From: Alphaproteobacteria bacterium HGW-Alphaproteobacteria-3
GTDB taxonomy: Bacteria; Pseudomonadota; Alphaproteobacteria; Parvibaculales; Parvibaculaceae
Length of the DNA: 43,220 nt
Assembly: GCA_002842875.1 (NCBI GenBank)
Contig: PHEF01000037.1
Span: 1-43,220 of the forward strand
Reading direction: 5' to 3'
Shown here: positions 1 through 7,976 of the stretch, piece by piece
Position numbering within the stretch: position 1 is the first letter of the stretch
How the letters are laid out: each line of letters starts with the position of its first letter
Notes under the pieces: model-generated
Seen by the model: the letters and a program-made list of their open reading frames with translations, nothing else
The model's database searches: none
Told to the model about the DNA's origin: nothing
Made by a program: the position numbers and the translations under genes

Positions 1-1032
1 CTTCATGCGGCCCGTATCCGCGTCGAGCGCGAGGATCGACGAGAGATAGAGATTGTCGCCGCCGCCGGGCGAGCGGATTTCACGCGTCCAGGGCGAACCA
101 TTGCCGGTGCCGACATAAAGCGTATTGCTTTCGGGCTCGTAGACCATCGAGTCCCAGGCGGTGCCGCCGCCACCGATCTTCCACCACTCGCCGCCCTTCC
201 AGGTCGGCATCGCGGCTTCGAGTTCGGGGTTCTCAATCGGCAGAGAGGGGTCGCCGGGCACCGTGTAGAAGCGCCAGGCCTGTTCGCCCGTTTCGGTGTC
301 GTAGGCGGTGATGAAACCGCGCACGCCATATTCGCCGCCGCCATTGCCGATCACGACCTTGTCGTTGAAGACACGCGGTGCGCCGGTGACCGTGTAGGGG
401 GCACCCGGGATCGTGTTCACCTGCCAGACGATGGAACCGTCTTTCGCGTCGAGGGCAAAGAGACGTCCATCGAAGCTCGCCACATAGACGCGGCCCTTCC
501 AGACCGCGACGCCGCGATTGACGACGTCGCAGCAGCCATAACGGCCCCACTCGCCGGGCACTTCCGGATCGAAGCGCCAGAGCTCCTCGCCGCTCTTCGC
601 GTCGACCGCGATGGTGACGCCCCAGGAGAGCGACATGTACATGGTGCCGTCGATGACGATGGGCGTCGCTTCGAGGCCGCGCGTCGTGTCGGTGTCGAGC
701 GACCAGGCGAGCGAGAGTTCGCCGATATTTTCCGGCGTGATCTGGTCGAGCGGCGAAAAGCGCTGCTCGCTATAGGTGCGGCCATGAGCGAGCCAGTTGC
801 CCGGCTCCTTGTCCGCATTGGCGATGCGTTCGAGATCGACGCCCGCCGCCCCTTCCGCTTTTTCCGCGGGCGCAGGCACCGGAAGCCCGGCCTCTTCCGC
901 TGCGGGTATGTCGGCCACCGGCACGGCCTCTTCCGCCCCGCCGCCAATCAATTGCCAGCCGATGAACCCCGCCAGCACCAGACCCGCAGCGGCATTGACC
1001 GCCACAGGCCACTTCTTTGCAAAATCCGACAT
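1..1032 (-). CDS. PQQ-dependent alcohol dehydrogenase (quinoprotein, methanol/ethanol family), N-terminal part
   Basis: The first 344 residues are seen; the gene continues past the left edge. It is a beta-propeller quinoprotein that oxidises alcohols in the periplasm and passes electrons to cytochrome c or quinone. Visible family marks: adjacent cysteines C167-C168 (the vicinal disulfide over PQQ), a [11 protein letters not shown] stretch at 229-239 whose Glu matches the metal-binding Glu of methanol dehydrogenase, a GTGN at 308-311, and repeated propeller W-motifs such as ALDAKDG. Residues 10-30 form a hydrophobic segment, so the protein is exported or membrane-anchored. The start ATG at 1032 follows GGGGAGG at 1042-1036. 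The catalytic Asp region lies outside the window, so Ca versus lanthanide type cannot be judged. It is divergent from the first amt gene. Confidence 0.93.
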   Translation of the reverse strand, partial: MSDFAKKWPVAVNAAAGLVLAGFIGWQLIGGGAEEAVPVADIPAAEEAGLPVPAPAEKAEGAAGVDLERIANADKEPGNWLAHGRTYSEQRFSPLDQITPENIGELSLAWSLDTDTTRGLEATPIVIDGTMYMSLSWGVTIAVDAKSGEELWRFDPEVPGEWGRYGCCDVVNRGVAVWKGRVYVASFDGRLFALDAKDGSIVWQVNTIPGAPYTVTGAPRVFNDKVVIGNGGGEYGVRGFITAYDTETGEQAWRFYTVPGDPSLPIENPELEAAMPTWKGGEWWKIGGGGTAWDSMVYEPESNTLYVGTGNGSPWTREIRSPGGGDNLYLSSILALDADTGRMK

Positions 1033-1370
1033 GGACCTCCCCGTCCCTCTGATGGGCGCCGCGCGCCACCGTTTTGCGGAGCGCCGCTCCGCCTTTTTGC
1101 AAAGACATTAACCGAAGCGCCAAGGCCGGGAAACCCACCCCATACCGCGGAAAATGCCTAAAAAATAATCGAAACCCCTGCCCGCTGCCGCCCCAAGTGG
1201 CAGCAACCGATCAAGATTTCATCGAAAAATCATAGGGATAGCGTGAAAATGTCCCTCCGGCACACTTCTTGAGATACAGGCGCCAAGCGCAGGACCCGAT
1301 GTTCGCCGGGAGACGGACGGGCCGCGCAGAAAAGCCGGAAGCTCTGCCCGGCACATAACTGGAGAGACCT
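1033..1370. other. Divergent intergenic region, PQQ dehydrogenase / amt
   Basis: This 338-base gap separates two divergent genes and should hold promoters for both. Apart from the -24/-12 motif at 1258-1273 and the ribosome binding sites, no gene or repeat was recognised. The stretch 1160-1255 is AT-richer than its surroundings. Confidence 0.6.
1258..1273 (+). promoter_or_regulatory. Sigma-54-like -24/-12 promoter of the first amt gene
   Basis: CGGCAC, five bases, then TTGAG. The GG (1259-1260) to GA (1271-1272) distance is 12, the canonical sigma-54 spacing; the usual -12 GC is GA here. The same arrangement with the same GA variant lies upstream of glnK-amtB and of the third amt, which is why it is called. 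Predicted transcription start is near 1284, giving a leader of about 87 bases. Confidence 0.5.
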
Positions 1371-2705
1371 ATGACCAGCAATACTGCATGGAGGCGCGTA
1401 CGGACCGGTGCCCTCGGCACGGCGGCAGCCTCGTTCGGCCTTCTGGCGACCGCGGGAGCCGCCCTGGCCCAGGAAGAAGCCCCCGTTCTCAATAGCGGCG
1501 ACACCGCCTGGATGATCACCGCGACGGCCCTCGTCCTGCTGATGACGATCCCCGGTCTCGCGCTTTTCTATGGCGGCATGGTCCGCAAGAAGAACGTCGT
1601 GGCCATGACGGCCCAGAATTTCGCCATGGCGGCCGTGATGTCGGTCGTCTGGATGGCGGCGGGCTACTCGCTCGCCTTTGGCGACGGCGGCGCAATGAAC
1701 GCCTGGGTCGGCGGTCTCGACAATCTCTTCCTGTCGGGCCTCGGTGTCGATGCCATGTCGGGCACCATCCCCGAAAGCGTCTTCATGACCTTCCAGATGA
1801 CCTTCGCGATCATCACCCCCGCCCTCATCACCGGCGCCTTCGCCGATCGCATGAAGTTTTCCAGCATGCTGGTCTTCATGGTGCTCTGGGCGCTGTTCAT
1901 CTATTCGCCCGTCTGTCACTGGGTCTGGGGCGGCGGCTTCCTCGCCGAAGACGGCGTGCTCGACTTCGCCGGCGGCACGGTGGTTCACATCAATGCGGGC
2001 ATCGCGGGCCTCGTCGCCTGCCTCGTGCTCGGTCCCCGCAAGGGCTTCGGCACGGAAAACATGGCGCCGCACAATGTCGTGCTGACCATGATCGGCGCCT
2101 CGCTCCTCTGGGTCGGCTGGTTCGGCTTCAATGCCGGTTCGGAACTCGCCGCCGATGGCCGCGCGGGCATGGCGATGGCGGTGACGCAGATTGCCGCCGC
2201 GATGGCCGCCGTTACCTGGATGGTCGTCGAATGGATCATGCACAAGAAGCCGACCCTGCTCGGCCTCGCGACCGGCGCCGTGGCGGGTCTCGTCGCCATC
2301 ACGCCGGCGGCCGGTTTCGTCGATCCGATGGGCGCCTTCTGGATCGGCCTCGCCGCGGGCGCGATCTGCTACTTCGCCTCGACGAGCCTCAAGAGGGCGA
2401 TCGGTTATGACGATGCGCTCGACGTCTTCGGCGTTCACGCCGTCGGCGGCATTGTCGGCGCCGTGCTCACCGGCATCTTCGCCACCGCCGCCATCACCGG
2501 CGCCGACGCCCCCCTTGGGGCCATCGACGGCAACTGGGCGCAGGTCGGCGTGCAGATCAAGGGCATCGTCGTCACCATCGTCTATTGCGGCATCGGCACT
2601 TTCATTCTTCTCATGCTCACGCGCCTTTTCTTCGGCCTGCGCGTGACACCGCAAGAGGAAGTGGAAGGTCTCGACATCAGCCTGCATGGCGAAGTGATCC
2701 ACTAG
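1371..2705 (+). CDS. amt: Ammonium transporter (Amt family), copy 1
   Basis: 444 residues. A cleavable signal peptide (likely cut after ALA near residue 33) is followed by the 11-helix Amt core; the product is an inner-membrane channel that conducts ammonium as NH3/H+. The pore twin histidines are present: H206 in the FAGGTVVH segment and H356 in DVFGVHAVGG. The C-terminal tail (GLRVTPQEEVEGLDISLHG) is the canonical GlnK-responsive type. The ATG at 1371 follows GGAGAG at 1361-1366. A strong terminator follows, so it is a single-gene unit. No glnK lies directly next to it, although it is the most E. coli AmtB-like of the three copies. Confidence 0.95.
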   Translation: MTSNTAWRRVRTGALGTAAASFGLLATAGAALAQEEAPVLNSGDTAWMITATALVLLMTIPGLALFYGGMVRKKNVVAMTAQNFAMAAVMSVVWMAAGYSLAFGDGGAMNAWVGGLDNLFLSGLGVDAMSGTIPESVFMTFQMTFAIITPALITGAFADRMKFSSMLVFMVLWALFIYSPVCHWVWGGGFLAEDGVLDFAGGTVVHINAGIAGLVACLVLGPRKGFGTENMAPHNVVLTMIGASLLWVGWFGFNAGSELAADGRAGMAMAVTQIAAAMAAVTWMVVEWIMHKKPTLLGLATGAVAGLVAITPAAGFVDPMGAFWIGLAAGAICYFASTSLKRAIGYDDALDVFGVHAVGGIVGAVLTGIFATAAITGADAPLGAIDGNWAQVGVQIKGIVVTIVYCGIGTFILLMLTRLFFGLRVTPQEEVEGLDISLHGEVIH

Positions 2706-2725
2706 ACGCTTTCGCACGGCGAGAG

Positions 2726-2757
2726 AAAGGGCGCCCCAACGGGCACCCTTTTTGTTT
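2726..2757 (+). terminator. Intrinsic terminator after amt copy 1
   Basis: A stem of AAAGGG-C-GCCC pairs with GGGC-A-CCCTTT across a four-base loop (CAAC), with one C/A mismatch, and is followed by a T-rich tract (TTTTTGTTTT). It starts 20 bases after the stop codon. Confidence 0.85.
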
Positions 2758-2783
2758 TACCGGCTTCGCTCGCCGGCATTTGC

Positions 2784-2843
2784 GCAAGTGAAGATGTGCC
2801 AGTGAAGATGTGCAAGTGAAGAAGATGTGTAAGTGAAGCATGT
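2784..2843 (+). repeat. Four imperfect 14-17 base tandem repeats upstream of glnK
   Basis: Copies start at 2784, 2798, 2812 and 2829 and share the core AGTGAAG with flanking ATGTGC. The third copy has three extra bases (AAG). The array is about 190-250 bases upstream of the -24/-12 motif at 3033, a distance suited to an enhancer. It does not match the NtrC consensus (TGCACC-N5-GGTGCA), so its role is unknown. Confidence 0.7.
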
Positions 2844-3032
2844 GCATGCAAGAACATGCTCACCGGAATATCTCCGTGGACTGACTGTTACGAATGCGGT
2901 TGCACAGAATTTGAGCATCCAGGGATGGTCGTCTGGGCATGTTTTCCGCGACAGCTCGCGCAACACCACAACATATGCCGCAAAGCCGCCGGATTCGCAG
3001 CGCTACGGCGGCGCTCCCGCAGCGATCGCGCG

Positions 3033-3048
3033 CGGCACGGTTCTTGAT
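3033..3048 (+). promoter_or_regulatory. Sigma-54-like -24/-12 promoter of glnK-amtB
   Basis: CGGCAC, GGTTC, TTGAT. The GG at 3034-3035 and GA at 3046-3047 are 12 apart. It differs little from the motif at 1258-1273. Sigma-54/NtrC control of glnK-amtB is well established in proteobacteria, which supports the call. Predicted start is near 3059, with a leader of about 106 bases. Confidence 0.55.
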
Positions 3049-3164
3049 TGTAGTCAGGAGCTTGAGCCCGGACGCCCGCTTCCATGATCACGGCGGCGTT
3101 GGGACCGGGCGGACAAACGCCGGCGGCACGAGGCCCATCCGGCGGCAGAAAAGAGGAAACTCAA

Positions 3165-3397
3165 ATGAAGCTCGTTATGGCGATCATAAAGCCATTCAAG
3201 CTGGACGAAGTCCGAGAAGCCCTGACGGCGATCGGTGTCCAGGGTTGGTCGTTGCGACCGACCAGGCCGACGGCGTCGTCTCCGCGATCAGCGGCGCGGC
3301 AAAAACCGGCCAGATCGGCGACGGCAAGATTTTTGTGATTTCCGTCGAGCAGGTGCTGCGTATCCGCACCGGCGAAACGGACGCGGAAGCTCTTTAG
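3165..3397 (+). pseudogene. glnK: PII signalling protein GlnK, disrupted by an internal out-of-frame deletion
   Basis: The ATG at 3165 opens a perfect PII N-terminus (residues 1-27, ending IGVQG). From codon 28 the frame is nonsense. The C-terminal half resumes in another frame at 3248 with a VVATDQADGVV stretch and runs through GDGKIFV and RIRTGE to TAG at 3395-3397. Aligned to the usual 112-residue PII, N-terminal residues 1-27 and C-terminal residues 64-112 are both complete, and the net loss is 106 bases. The missing part is the T-loop, with the uridylylated Tyr51 and the GFGRQKGHTE segment, so no working PII protein can be made. GlnK normally gates the AmtB channel encoded immediately downstream. 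Either the gene is truly broken or this is an assembly error; both flanks are otherwise pristine. Confidence 0.9.
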
Positions 3398-3459
3398 TCT
3401 CTGTACTGATTAAGAGCTTTCGTAATTGGGGAAGGCAACCCTCTAACGAGAGAGGAACG

Positions 3460-4803
3460 ATGACCAAGACTGGACGATACATTCGCTTGGGCGGGATGGC
3501 GGGGCTCGCCGTACTGGCCATGTCGGCGCCTGCCTTCGCGCAGGAAGTCGAAGAAGTGGCCGAAGAGGCCTTTGCGCTCAGCGCGCCCGATACGGCATAT
3601 GTGTTCAACACATTGCTGTTCCTGATGACCGGCTTCCTCGTCATGTTCATGGCGGCCGGCTTCGCAATGCTTGAGGCGGGTCTGGTCCGCTCCAAAAACG
3701 TCGCGATGCAGTGCACGAAGAATATTGCGCTCTATTCCATCGCCGGCATCATGTACTACCTCGTCGGCTACAACCTGATGTATTCGGGCGTGGACGGCGG
3801 TTATTTCGGCTCCATCTCCATCTGGGGTGTGGACGATAGCGGCGGCGTCGCAAGCGACGGCTCGGGCTATGCATCCGCTTCCGACTGGTACTTCCAGATG
3901 GTCTTCGTGGCGACCGCCGCTTCGATCGTTTCGGGCACGCTGGCCGAACGGATCAAGCTCTGGCCGTTCCTCGTCTTCACCGTCTTCCTGACCGGTGTCA
4001 TCTATCCGATCCAGGGCTCCTGGCAGTGGGGCGGCGGCTGGCTCAGCGAACTCGGTTTCGCCGACTTCGCCGGTTCGACGCTGGTGCACTCGACGGGCGG
4101 CTGGGCCGCTCTGATGGGCGCTCTCGTGCTCGGCCCGCGTATCGGCAAGTATGTGAAGGGCGGCGGCGTCAACCCGATGCCCGGCTCGTCCATGCCGCTC
4201 GCAACGCTCGGCACCTTCATCCTGTGGCTCGGCTGGTTCGGCTTCAACGGCGGTTCGGAGCTCGCGCTCGGTTCGCCCGACGAGGCGAACGCGGTGGCGA
4301 CGATCTTCATCAACACGAACATGGCGGCGGCTGCCGGCGTGGTCGCGGCGATGCTGCTGACGCAGCTTCTCTACAAGAAGGTCGACATCACCATGGCGCT
4401 GAACGGCGCTCTGGCCGGCCTCGTGTCGATCACGGCAGAACCGCTCGCACCGACGCTCGGCTGGGCCCTGGCCATCGGCGCCATCGGCGGCGTGATCGTG
4501 GTGCTGACGGTTCCGCTCCTCGACAAGCTCCGCATCGACGACGTGGTGGGCGCGATCCCCGTCCATCTCTTCTGCGGCATCTGGGGCACCATGGCGGTTC
4601 CGCTGACCAACGCCGACACGAACTTCGCCGCTCAGGCGACGGGCGTGATCTCCATCGGCATCTTCGTCGCCGTGACGAGCCTCGTGCTCTGGCTCGCGCT
4701 GCGCTTCACGATCGGCATCCGCTGCTCGGAAGAGGAAGAAATGATGGGTCTCGACAAGGCCGAAATCGGCGTCGAAGCCTATCCGGAGTTCACGGTCCGC
4801 TAA
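3460..4803 (+). CDS. amtB: Ammonium transporter AmtB, copy 2 (glnK-linked)
   Basis: 447 residues from the ATG at 3460, which follows GAGAGAGG at 3448-3455; upstream extensions of the frame overlap the glnK C-terminus and are not used. It has a signal peptide (cleavage after AFA, near residue 27) and an Amt core with pore histidines H210 (STLVHSTGG) and H369 (IPVHLFCGIWG). The C-terminal tail EEEEMMGLDKAEIG matches the GlnK-contacting tail. It lies 62 bases after glnK, the classic glnK-amtB pair. It clearly differs in sequence from copy 1, so the two are old paralogues rather than a recent duplication. With glnK broken, this channel would lack its own cis-encoded regulator. Confidence 0.95.
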   Translation: MTKTGRYIRLGGMAGLAVLAMSAPAFAQEVEEVAEEAFALSAPDTAYVFNTLLFLMTGFLVMFMAAGFAMLEAGLVRSKNVAMQCTKNIALYSIAGIMYYLVGYNLMYSGVDGGYFGSISIWGVDDSGGVASDGSGYASASDWYFQMVFVATAASIVSGTLAERIKLWPFLVFTVFLTGVIYPIQGSWQWGGGWLSELGFADFAGSTLVHSTGGWAALMGALVLGPRIGKYVKGGGVNPMPGSSMPLATLGTFILWLGWFGFNGGSELALGSPDEANAVATIFINTNMAAAAGVVAAMLLTQLLYKKVDITMALNGALAGLVSITAEPLAPTLGWALAIGAIGGVIVVLTVPLLDKLRIDDVVGAIPVHLFCGIWGTMAVPLTNADTNFAAQATGVISIGIFVAVTSLVLWLALRFTIGIRCSEEEEMMGLDKAEIGVEAYPEFTVR

Positions 4804-4817
4804 CGCGTATCTCTCGG

Positions 4818-4848
4818 AGCGGGGCCTCTTCCCTCTGGCCCCGCTTCT
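4818..4848 (+). terminator. Hairpin after amtB
   Basis: A perfect 9-bp stem, AGCGGGGCC/GGCCCCGCT, with a ten-base loop begins 14 bases after the stop. Only a pyrimidine tract (TCTCTCCC) follows, so it may be a weak terminator or an mRNA 3' end stabiliser. Confidence 0.55.
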
Positions 4849-4902
4849 CTCCCACGGCCGCGAACCCCTTGCCACCACTTCCGGGCGTTCGCGGCAAGAC
4901 TT

Positions 4903-4935
4903 GAGCCCGCAGATCCCCTCTGCGGGCTCTTTTTT
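4903..4935 (+). terminator. Strong intrinsic terminator downstream of amtB
   Basis: A perfect 11-bp stem GAGCCCGCAGA/TCTGCGGGCTC with a five-base loop is followed by six T. It isolates the amtB unit from the third amt gene. Confidence 0.92.
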
Positions 4936-5265
4936 ATGCAGCCGCGTCCCCCTCGCGCCGTATCCGGAGCCGGATCGCAGATACTCTGCATAACAATTAA
5001 TCCGTTTGCCTCCGGACAGAGGTCAATTGCTAGGCAGAAAACCTTTCTGTCCGCCCCGTATTTCCCATCGCCGCCGCTAAGTCCTTGATCTCATGTGCCT
5101 GCACGGAATGCAGCCGAGTGGCATGCATATTGATTGTGCAGATCGCTGAATAATCAGGCCGCGGCCTCTCCGGGAGGAACAAAGCGCGGCGGGAGCATCC
5201 GGACAAGGCACAGGCAAGGCGAAAAGCCGGCCGGATGTGTGGTGGCAACGAAAGGGGAGACCTTC
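4936..5265. other. Upstream region of amt copy 3
   Basis: This gap of about 330 bases holds no credible protein gene. It contains the -24/-12 motif at 5119-5134 and the ribosome binding site AAGGGGAGA at 5251-5259. A TGCA-N5-TGCA inverted pair near 5100 was seen but is not the NtrC consensus. Confidence 0.55.
5119..5134 (+). promoter_or_regulatory. Sigma-54-like -24/-12 promoter of amt copy 3
   Basis: TGGCAT, GCATA, TTGAT. GG (5120-5121) and GA (5132-5133) are 12 apart, as in the two other amt units. Predicted transcription start is near 5145, with a leader of about 121 bases. Confidence 0.5.
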
Positions 5266-6522
5266 ATGGACGCGATCGAATCCGCCGGCGCCGTCTCGGG
5301 CGCGGGCGCCGATGTGTTTTTCATTCTCATGGGCGCAATTCTCGTCTTCGCGATGCATTCGGGTTTCGCCTTCCTGGAAGTCGGCACGGTGCGTCACAAG
5401 AACCAGGTGAATGCGCTGGTGAAGATCCTGGCGGATTTCGCCGTCTCGACCATTGCCTATTTCTTCATCGGCTACGCGGTCGCCTATGGCGTCGGTTTCT
5501 TCTTCAGCGCCGCGGTGCTGAACGGCAACGAAGCGGCGGAAGGGGCAAGCTTCGCACCGCAAGGGGCCTCGCTCGTGAAGTTCTTCTTCCTGCTCACCTT
5601 CGCGGCCGCGATCCCGGCAATCATTTCGGGCGGCATCGCGGAGCGCGCCCGCTTCTGGCCGCAGGCCATGGCCACCGCCGTCATCGTCGGCCTCATCTAT
5701 CCCTTCTTCGAAGGCATCGTCTGGAACGGCAATTTCGGCCTTCAGGACAGCCTCGAAGCGGCCTTCGGCGCCCCGTTCCACGACTTCGCGGGCTCGATCG
5801 TCGTCCACGCGGTCGGCGGCTGGCTCGCGCTCGGCGCCGTCGTGATGCTTGGCCAGCGCAAGGGCCGCTACACGAAAGAGGGCAAGCTCGTCGGCTTCCC
5901 GCCGTCCTCGATCCCCTGGCTGGCGCTCGGCTCCTGGCTGCTCTGCATCGGCTGGTTCGGCTTCAATGTGATGTCGGCCCAGTCGCTCGAAAGCGTCTCC
6001 GGCCTCGTCGCCATGAACTCGCTCCTCGCCATGGCGGGCGGTATCCTCGTCTCGCTCGCCGTCGGACGGAACGATCCGGGCTTCATCCACAACGGCGCGC
6101 TGGCGGGCCTCGTCGCCGTCTGCGCCGGGTCGGACATCATGCACCCGCTCGGTTCGCTCATCGTCGGTGGCGTCGCGGGGGCGCTCTTCGTCGTCATGTT
6201 CGAGGCCTGTCAGGCGCGCTTCAAGATCGACGACGTGCTCGGCGTCTGGCCGCTGCACGGACTATGCGGCCTCTGGGGCGGCATCGCCGCAGGCATTTTC
6301 GGCCTCACGGAGCTGGGCGGGCTTGGCGGCGTGACCTTCCTCAGCCAGCTCGCCGGCTCTCTCGGTGGCGCCCTTTATGCGGGCGTGGCGGGTCTGGCGC
6401 TCTATGCCGTTCTCAAAACCCTTGTCGGCATAAGGCTCGGCGAGGAAGAAGAGCATCGCGGCGCCGACCTTTCGATCCACAAGATCGGCGCAAACCCGGA
6501 AGCGGATATGCCGCCCCGCTGA
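5266..6522 (+). CDS. amt: Ammonium transporter (Amt family), copy 3, divergent subtype
   Basis: 418 residues from the ATG at 5266. Unlike the other two it has no cleavable signal peptide; it begins directly with a short N-terminus and the first membrane helix. The pore histidines are kept: H181 (GSIVVHAVGG) and H331 (VWPLHGLCGLWGG). The C-terminal tail GIRLGEEEEHRGADLSIHKIG is related to, but different from, the GlnK-binding tail of the other copies (GAD in place of GLD). It is probably an inner-membrane ammonium channel of another Amt clade; whether PII controls it is open. It has its own promoter-like motif and is monocistronic. Confidence 0.92.
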   Translation: MDAIESAGAVSGAGADVFFILMGAILVFAMHSGFAFLEVGTVRHKNQVNALVKILADFAVSTIAYFFIGYAVAYGVGFFFSAAVLNGNEAAEGASFAPQGASLVKFFFLLTFAAAIPAIISGGIAERARFWPQAMATAVIVGLIYPFFEGIVWNGNFGLQDSLEAAFGAPFHDFAGSIVVHAVGGWLALGAVVMLGQRKGRYTKEGKLVGFPPSSIPWLALGSWLLCIGWFGFNVMSAQSLESVSGLVAMNSLLAMAGGILVSLAVGRNDPGFIHNGALAGLVAVCAGSDIMHPLGSLIVGGVAGALFVVMFEACQARFKIDDVLGVWPLHGLCGLWGGIAAGIFGLTELGGLGGVTFLSQLAGSLGGALYAGVAGLALYAVLKTLVGIRLGEEEEHRGADLSIHKIGANPEADMPPR

Positions 6523-6548
6523 CCGTCACGGCCTTCCCGCGCCCACTT

Positions 6549-6563
6549 TTAAGGCTTCGTTAA
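6549..6563. promoter_or_regulatory. CtrA-type box TTAA-N7-TTAA
   Basis: TTAA at 6549-6552 and TTAA at 6560-6563 are separated by seven bases, an exact match to the established alphaproteobacterial CtrA recognition pattern. It lies in the gap ahead of the dapC-like gene and ftsK, which fits cell-cycle control of division genes. Confidence 0.55.
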
Positions 6564-6575
6564 GCAGTTGCTTGC

Positions 6576-6589
6576 GATTCTGTGGATAA
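6576..6589. promoter_or_regulatory. GANTC site abutting a perfect DnaA box
   Basis: GATTC at 6576-6580 (CcrM-type methylation site) is directly followed by TGTGGATAA at 6581-6589, the exact reverse complement of the DnaA box TTATCCACA. Two weaker TCCAC-containing 9-mers follow at about 6599-6616. With the CtrA-type box 13 bases to the left, three cell-cycle motifs lie within 41 bases. Confidence 0.55.
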
Positions 6590-6746
6590 GGCGCGGGAAT
6601 TCCACAGCTTTTTCCACGGCGCGGGCCGGTTCGGGTGACTGGACCGGCCCGCCTCTGGAAGCTAAGATCGCGCCGTTCCGCTTATCCCGGTTTCCGCACA
6701 TCTTGTATCGCGGGTCCGGTGCGCCACAGGACCTTGCGCGATTCCC

Positions 6747-7976
6747 ATGACGGCGAGCCCTTCCTCACGTTTCGAGAGCCTTCCGGACAGCCCCTTTCCG
6801 CGCCTCAATGCGCTGATCGCGGGGATCGAGCCCGGAAAGCCGCCGCTTGTCATGTCGCTGGGCGAGCCGCAGCATCCCTTCCCGAAATTCGTGATGGAGG
6901 AAATCTCCCGGAATTCCGCTCTTTTCGGCAAGTACCCGCCGATCGTGGGAACCGCCGAATTCCGCAACGCCGCCGCCGGCTGGCTCGGCCGCCGCTACGG
7001 CATCGCGGCGGCGATCGGCAAGGGCCGCGCGCTCGACCCCGAGACGCAGATCCTGCCGGTGAATGGCACGCGCGAGGCGTTATTCAACATCGCCCAGATC
7101 GCGACGCCGCCCGAAAAGGCCGGGAAGCGGCCGGCGATCCTGATGCCGAACCCCTTCTACCAGTGCTATGCGGCCGCGGCACTCGCGGCGGGCGCCGAGC
7201 CCGTCTATATCGCGGCGACGAGGGAAACGGGCTTCATGCCCGATTTCGAGGCCCTGCCCGAGGAACTCCTTGCCCGCACGGCGATGATCTATTTCTGCAG
7301 CCCCGCCAACCCGCAAGGCTCCGTCGCGAGCCTCGGTTACCTGAAGCGGCTGATCGCCCTTGCGCGCCGGCACGCCATCGTGCTCGCCATCGACGAATGC
7401 TATGCCGACATCTATGACAGCGAACCGCCCGCCGGAGCGCTGGAGGCGGCGCTGGGGATGGCTGCGGAGGAGGGCGACCCCTTCGCCAATATCATCGTCT
7501 TCCACTCGCTTTCGAAGCGCTCGAGCCTGCCGGGACTGCGTTCGGGCTTTTGCGCGGGCGAGGGCGCGCTCATGCAGCGCTTCCGGAATTTCCGCAATAT
7601 CGCCGCGCCGCAGGTGCCGCTGCCATTGATGGCGGCGTCGGCCGCCTGCTGGAACGACGACGCCCACGCGGCCGCCAATCGCGATCTCTACCGCGCGAAA
7701 ATCGACGCTGCCGAACGCGTGCTCGGCAACCGGTTCGGCTTCTACCGGCCGCCGGGCGGCTTCTTTCTCTGGCTCGATGTGGGCGATGGCGAGACGGCCG
7801 CGCGCGAACTCTGGGCCAGGGCCGGCGTGAAAGTGTTGCCGGGAGCCTATCTCTCGCGCGAAGATTCACCTTACGGTCCGGGCGGCAACCCCGGCACGGC
7901 CTATATTCGCGTCGCTCTTGTCGATGGCATGGCCGAAACCGGGGAAGCGCTTGCGCGCATGGCGGAGGTTCTGTGA
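6747..7976 (+). CDS. dapC: PLP-dependent class I/II aminotransferase, DapC-like (succinyldiaminopimelate transaminase)
   Basis: 409 residues, full length for fold-type I aminotransferases. The PLP lysine is K257 in the SLSKRSS motif, and the preceding [10 protein letters not shown] holds the Asp that pairs with the pyridine nitrogen. [15 protein letters not shown] is typical of the DapC group, which transfers an amino group to N-succinyl-2-amino-6-ketopimelate in lysine and peptidoglycan precursor synthesis; other aminotransferase roles cannot be ruled out. Its stop overlaps the ftsK start (GTGA), so the two are translationally coupled. That coupling to a division gene fits a cell-wall role. 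The upstream gap carries CtrA, GANTC and DnaA-type motifs. Confidence 0.85.
   Translation: MTASPSSRFESLPDSPFPRLNALIAGIEPGKPPLVMSLGEPQHPFPKFVMEEISRNSALFGKYPPIVGTAEFRNAAAGWLGRRYGIAAAIGKGRALDPETQILPVNGTREALFNIAQIATPPEKAGKRPAILMPNPFYQCYAAAALAAGAEPVYIAATRETGFMPDFEALPEELLARTAMIYFCSPANPQGSVASLGYLKRLIALARRHAIVLAIDECYADIYDSEPPAGALEAALGMAAEEGDPFANIIVFHSLSKRSSLPGLRSGFCAGEGALMQRFRNFRNIAAPQVPLPLMAASAACWNDDAHAAANRDLYRAKIDAAERVLGNRFGFYRPPGGFFLWLDVGDGETAARELWARAGVKVLPGAYLSREDSPYGPGGNPGTAYIRVALVDGMAETGEALARMAEVL

Larger units (their letters stand above)
2758..3164. other. Upstream region of glnK-amtB
   Basis: Between the amt terminator and glnK no protein gene is supported; the short open frames here have no recognisable product. 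The region holds the tandem repeats at 2784-2843 and the -24/-12 motif at 3033-3048. The ribosome binding site for glnK is AAGAGGAAA, just upstream of the ATG at 3165. Confidence 0.6.

Noticed and set aside
2784..2843. NtrC binding sites in the repeat array
   Set aside because: The units contain TGTGC but do not form the TGCACC-N5-GGTGCA dyad.
3165..3397. Programmed frameshifting in glnK
   Set aside because: A frameshift alone would not restore the protein, because about 36 codons including the T-loop are physically missing, and no slippery sequence is seen at the junction.
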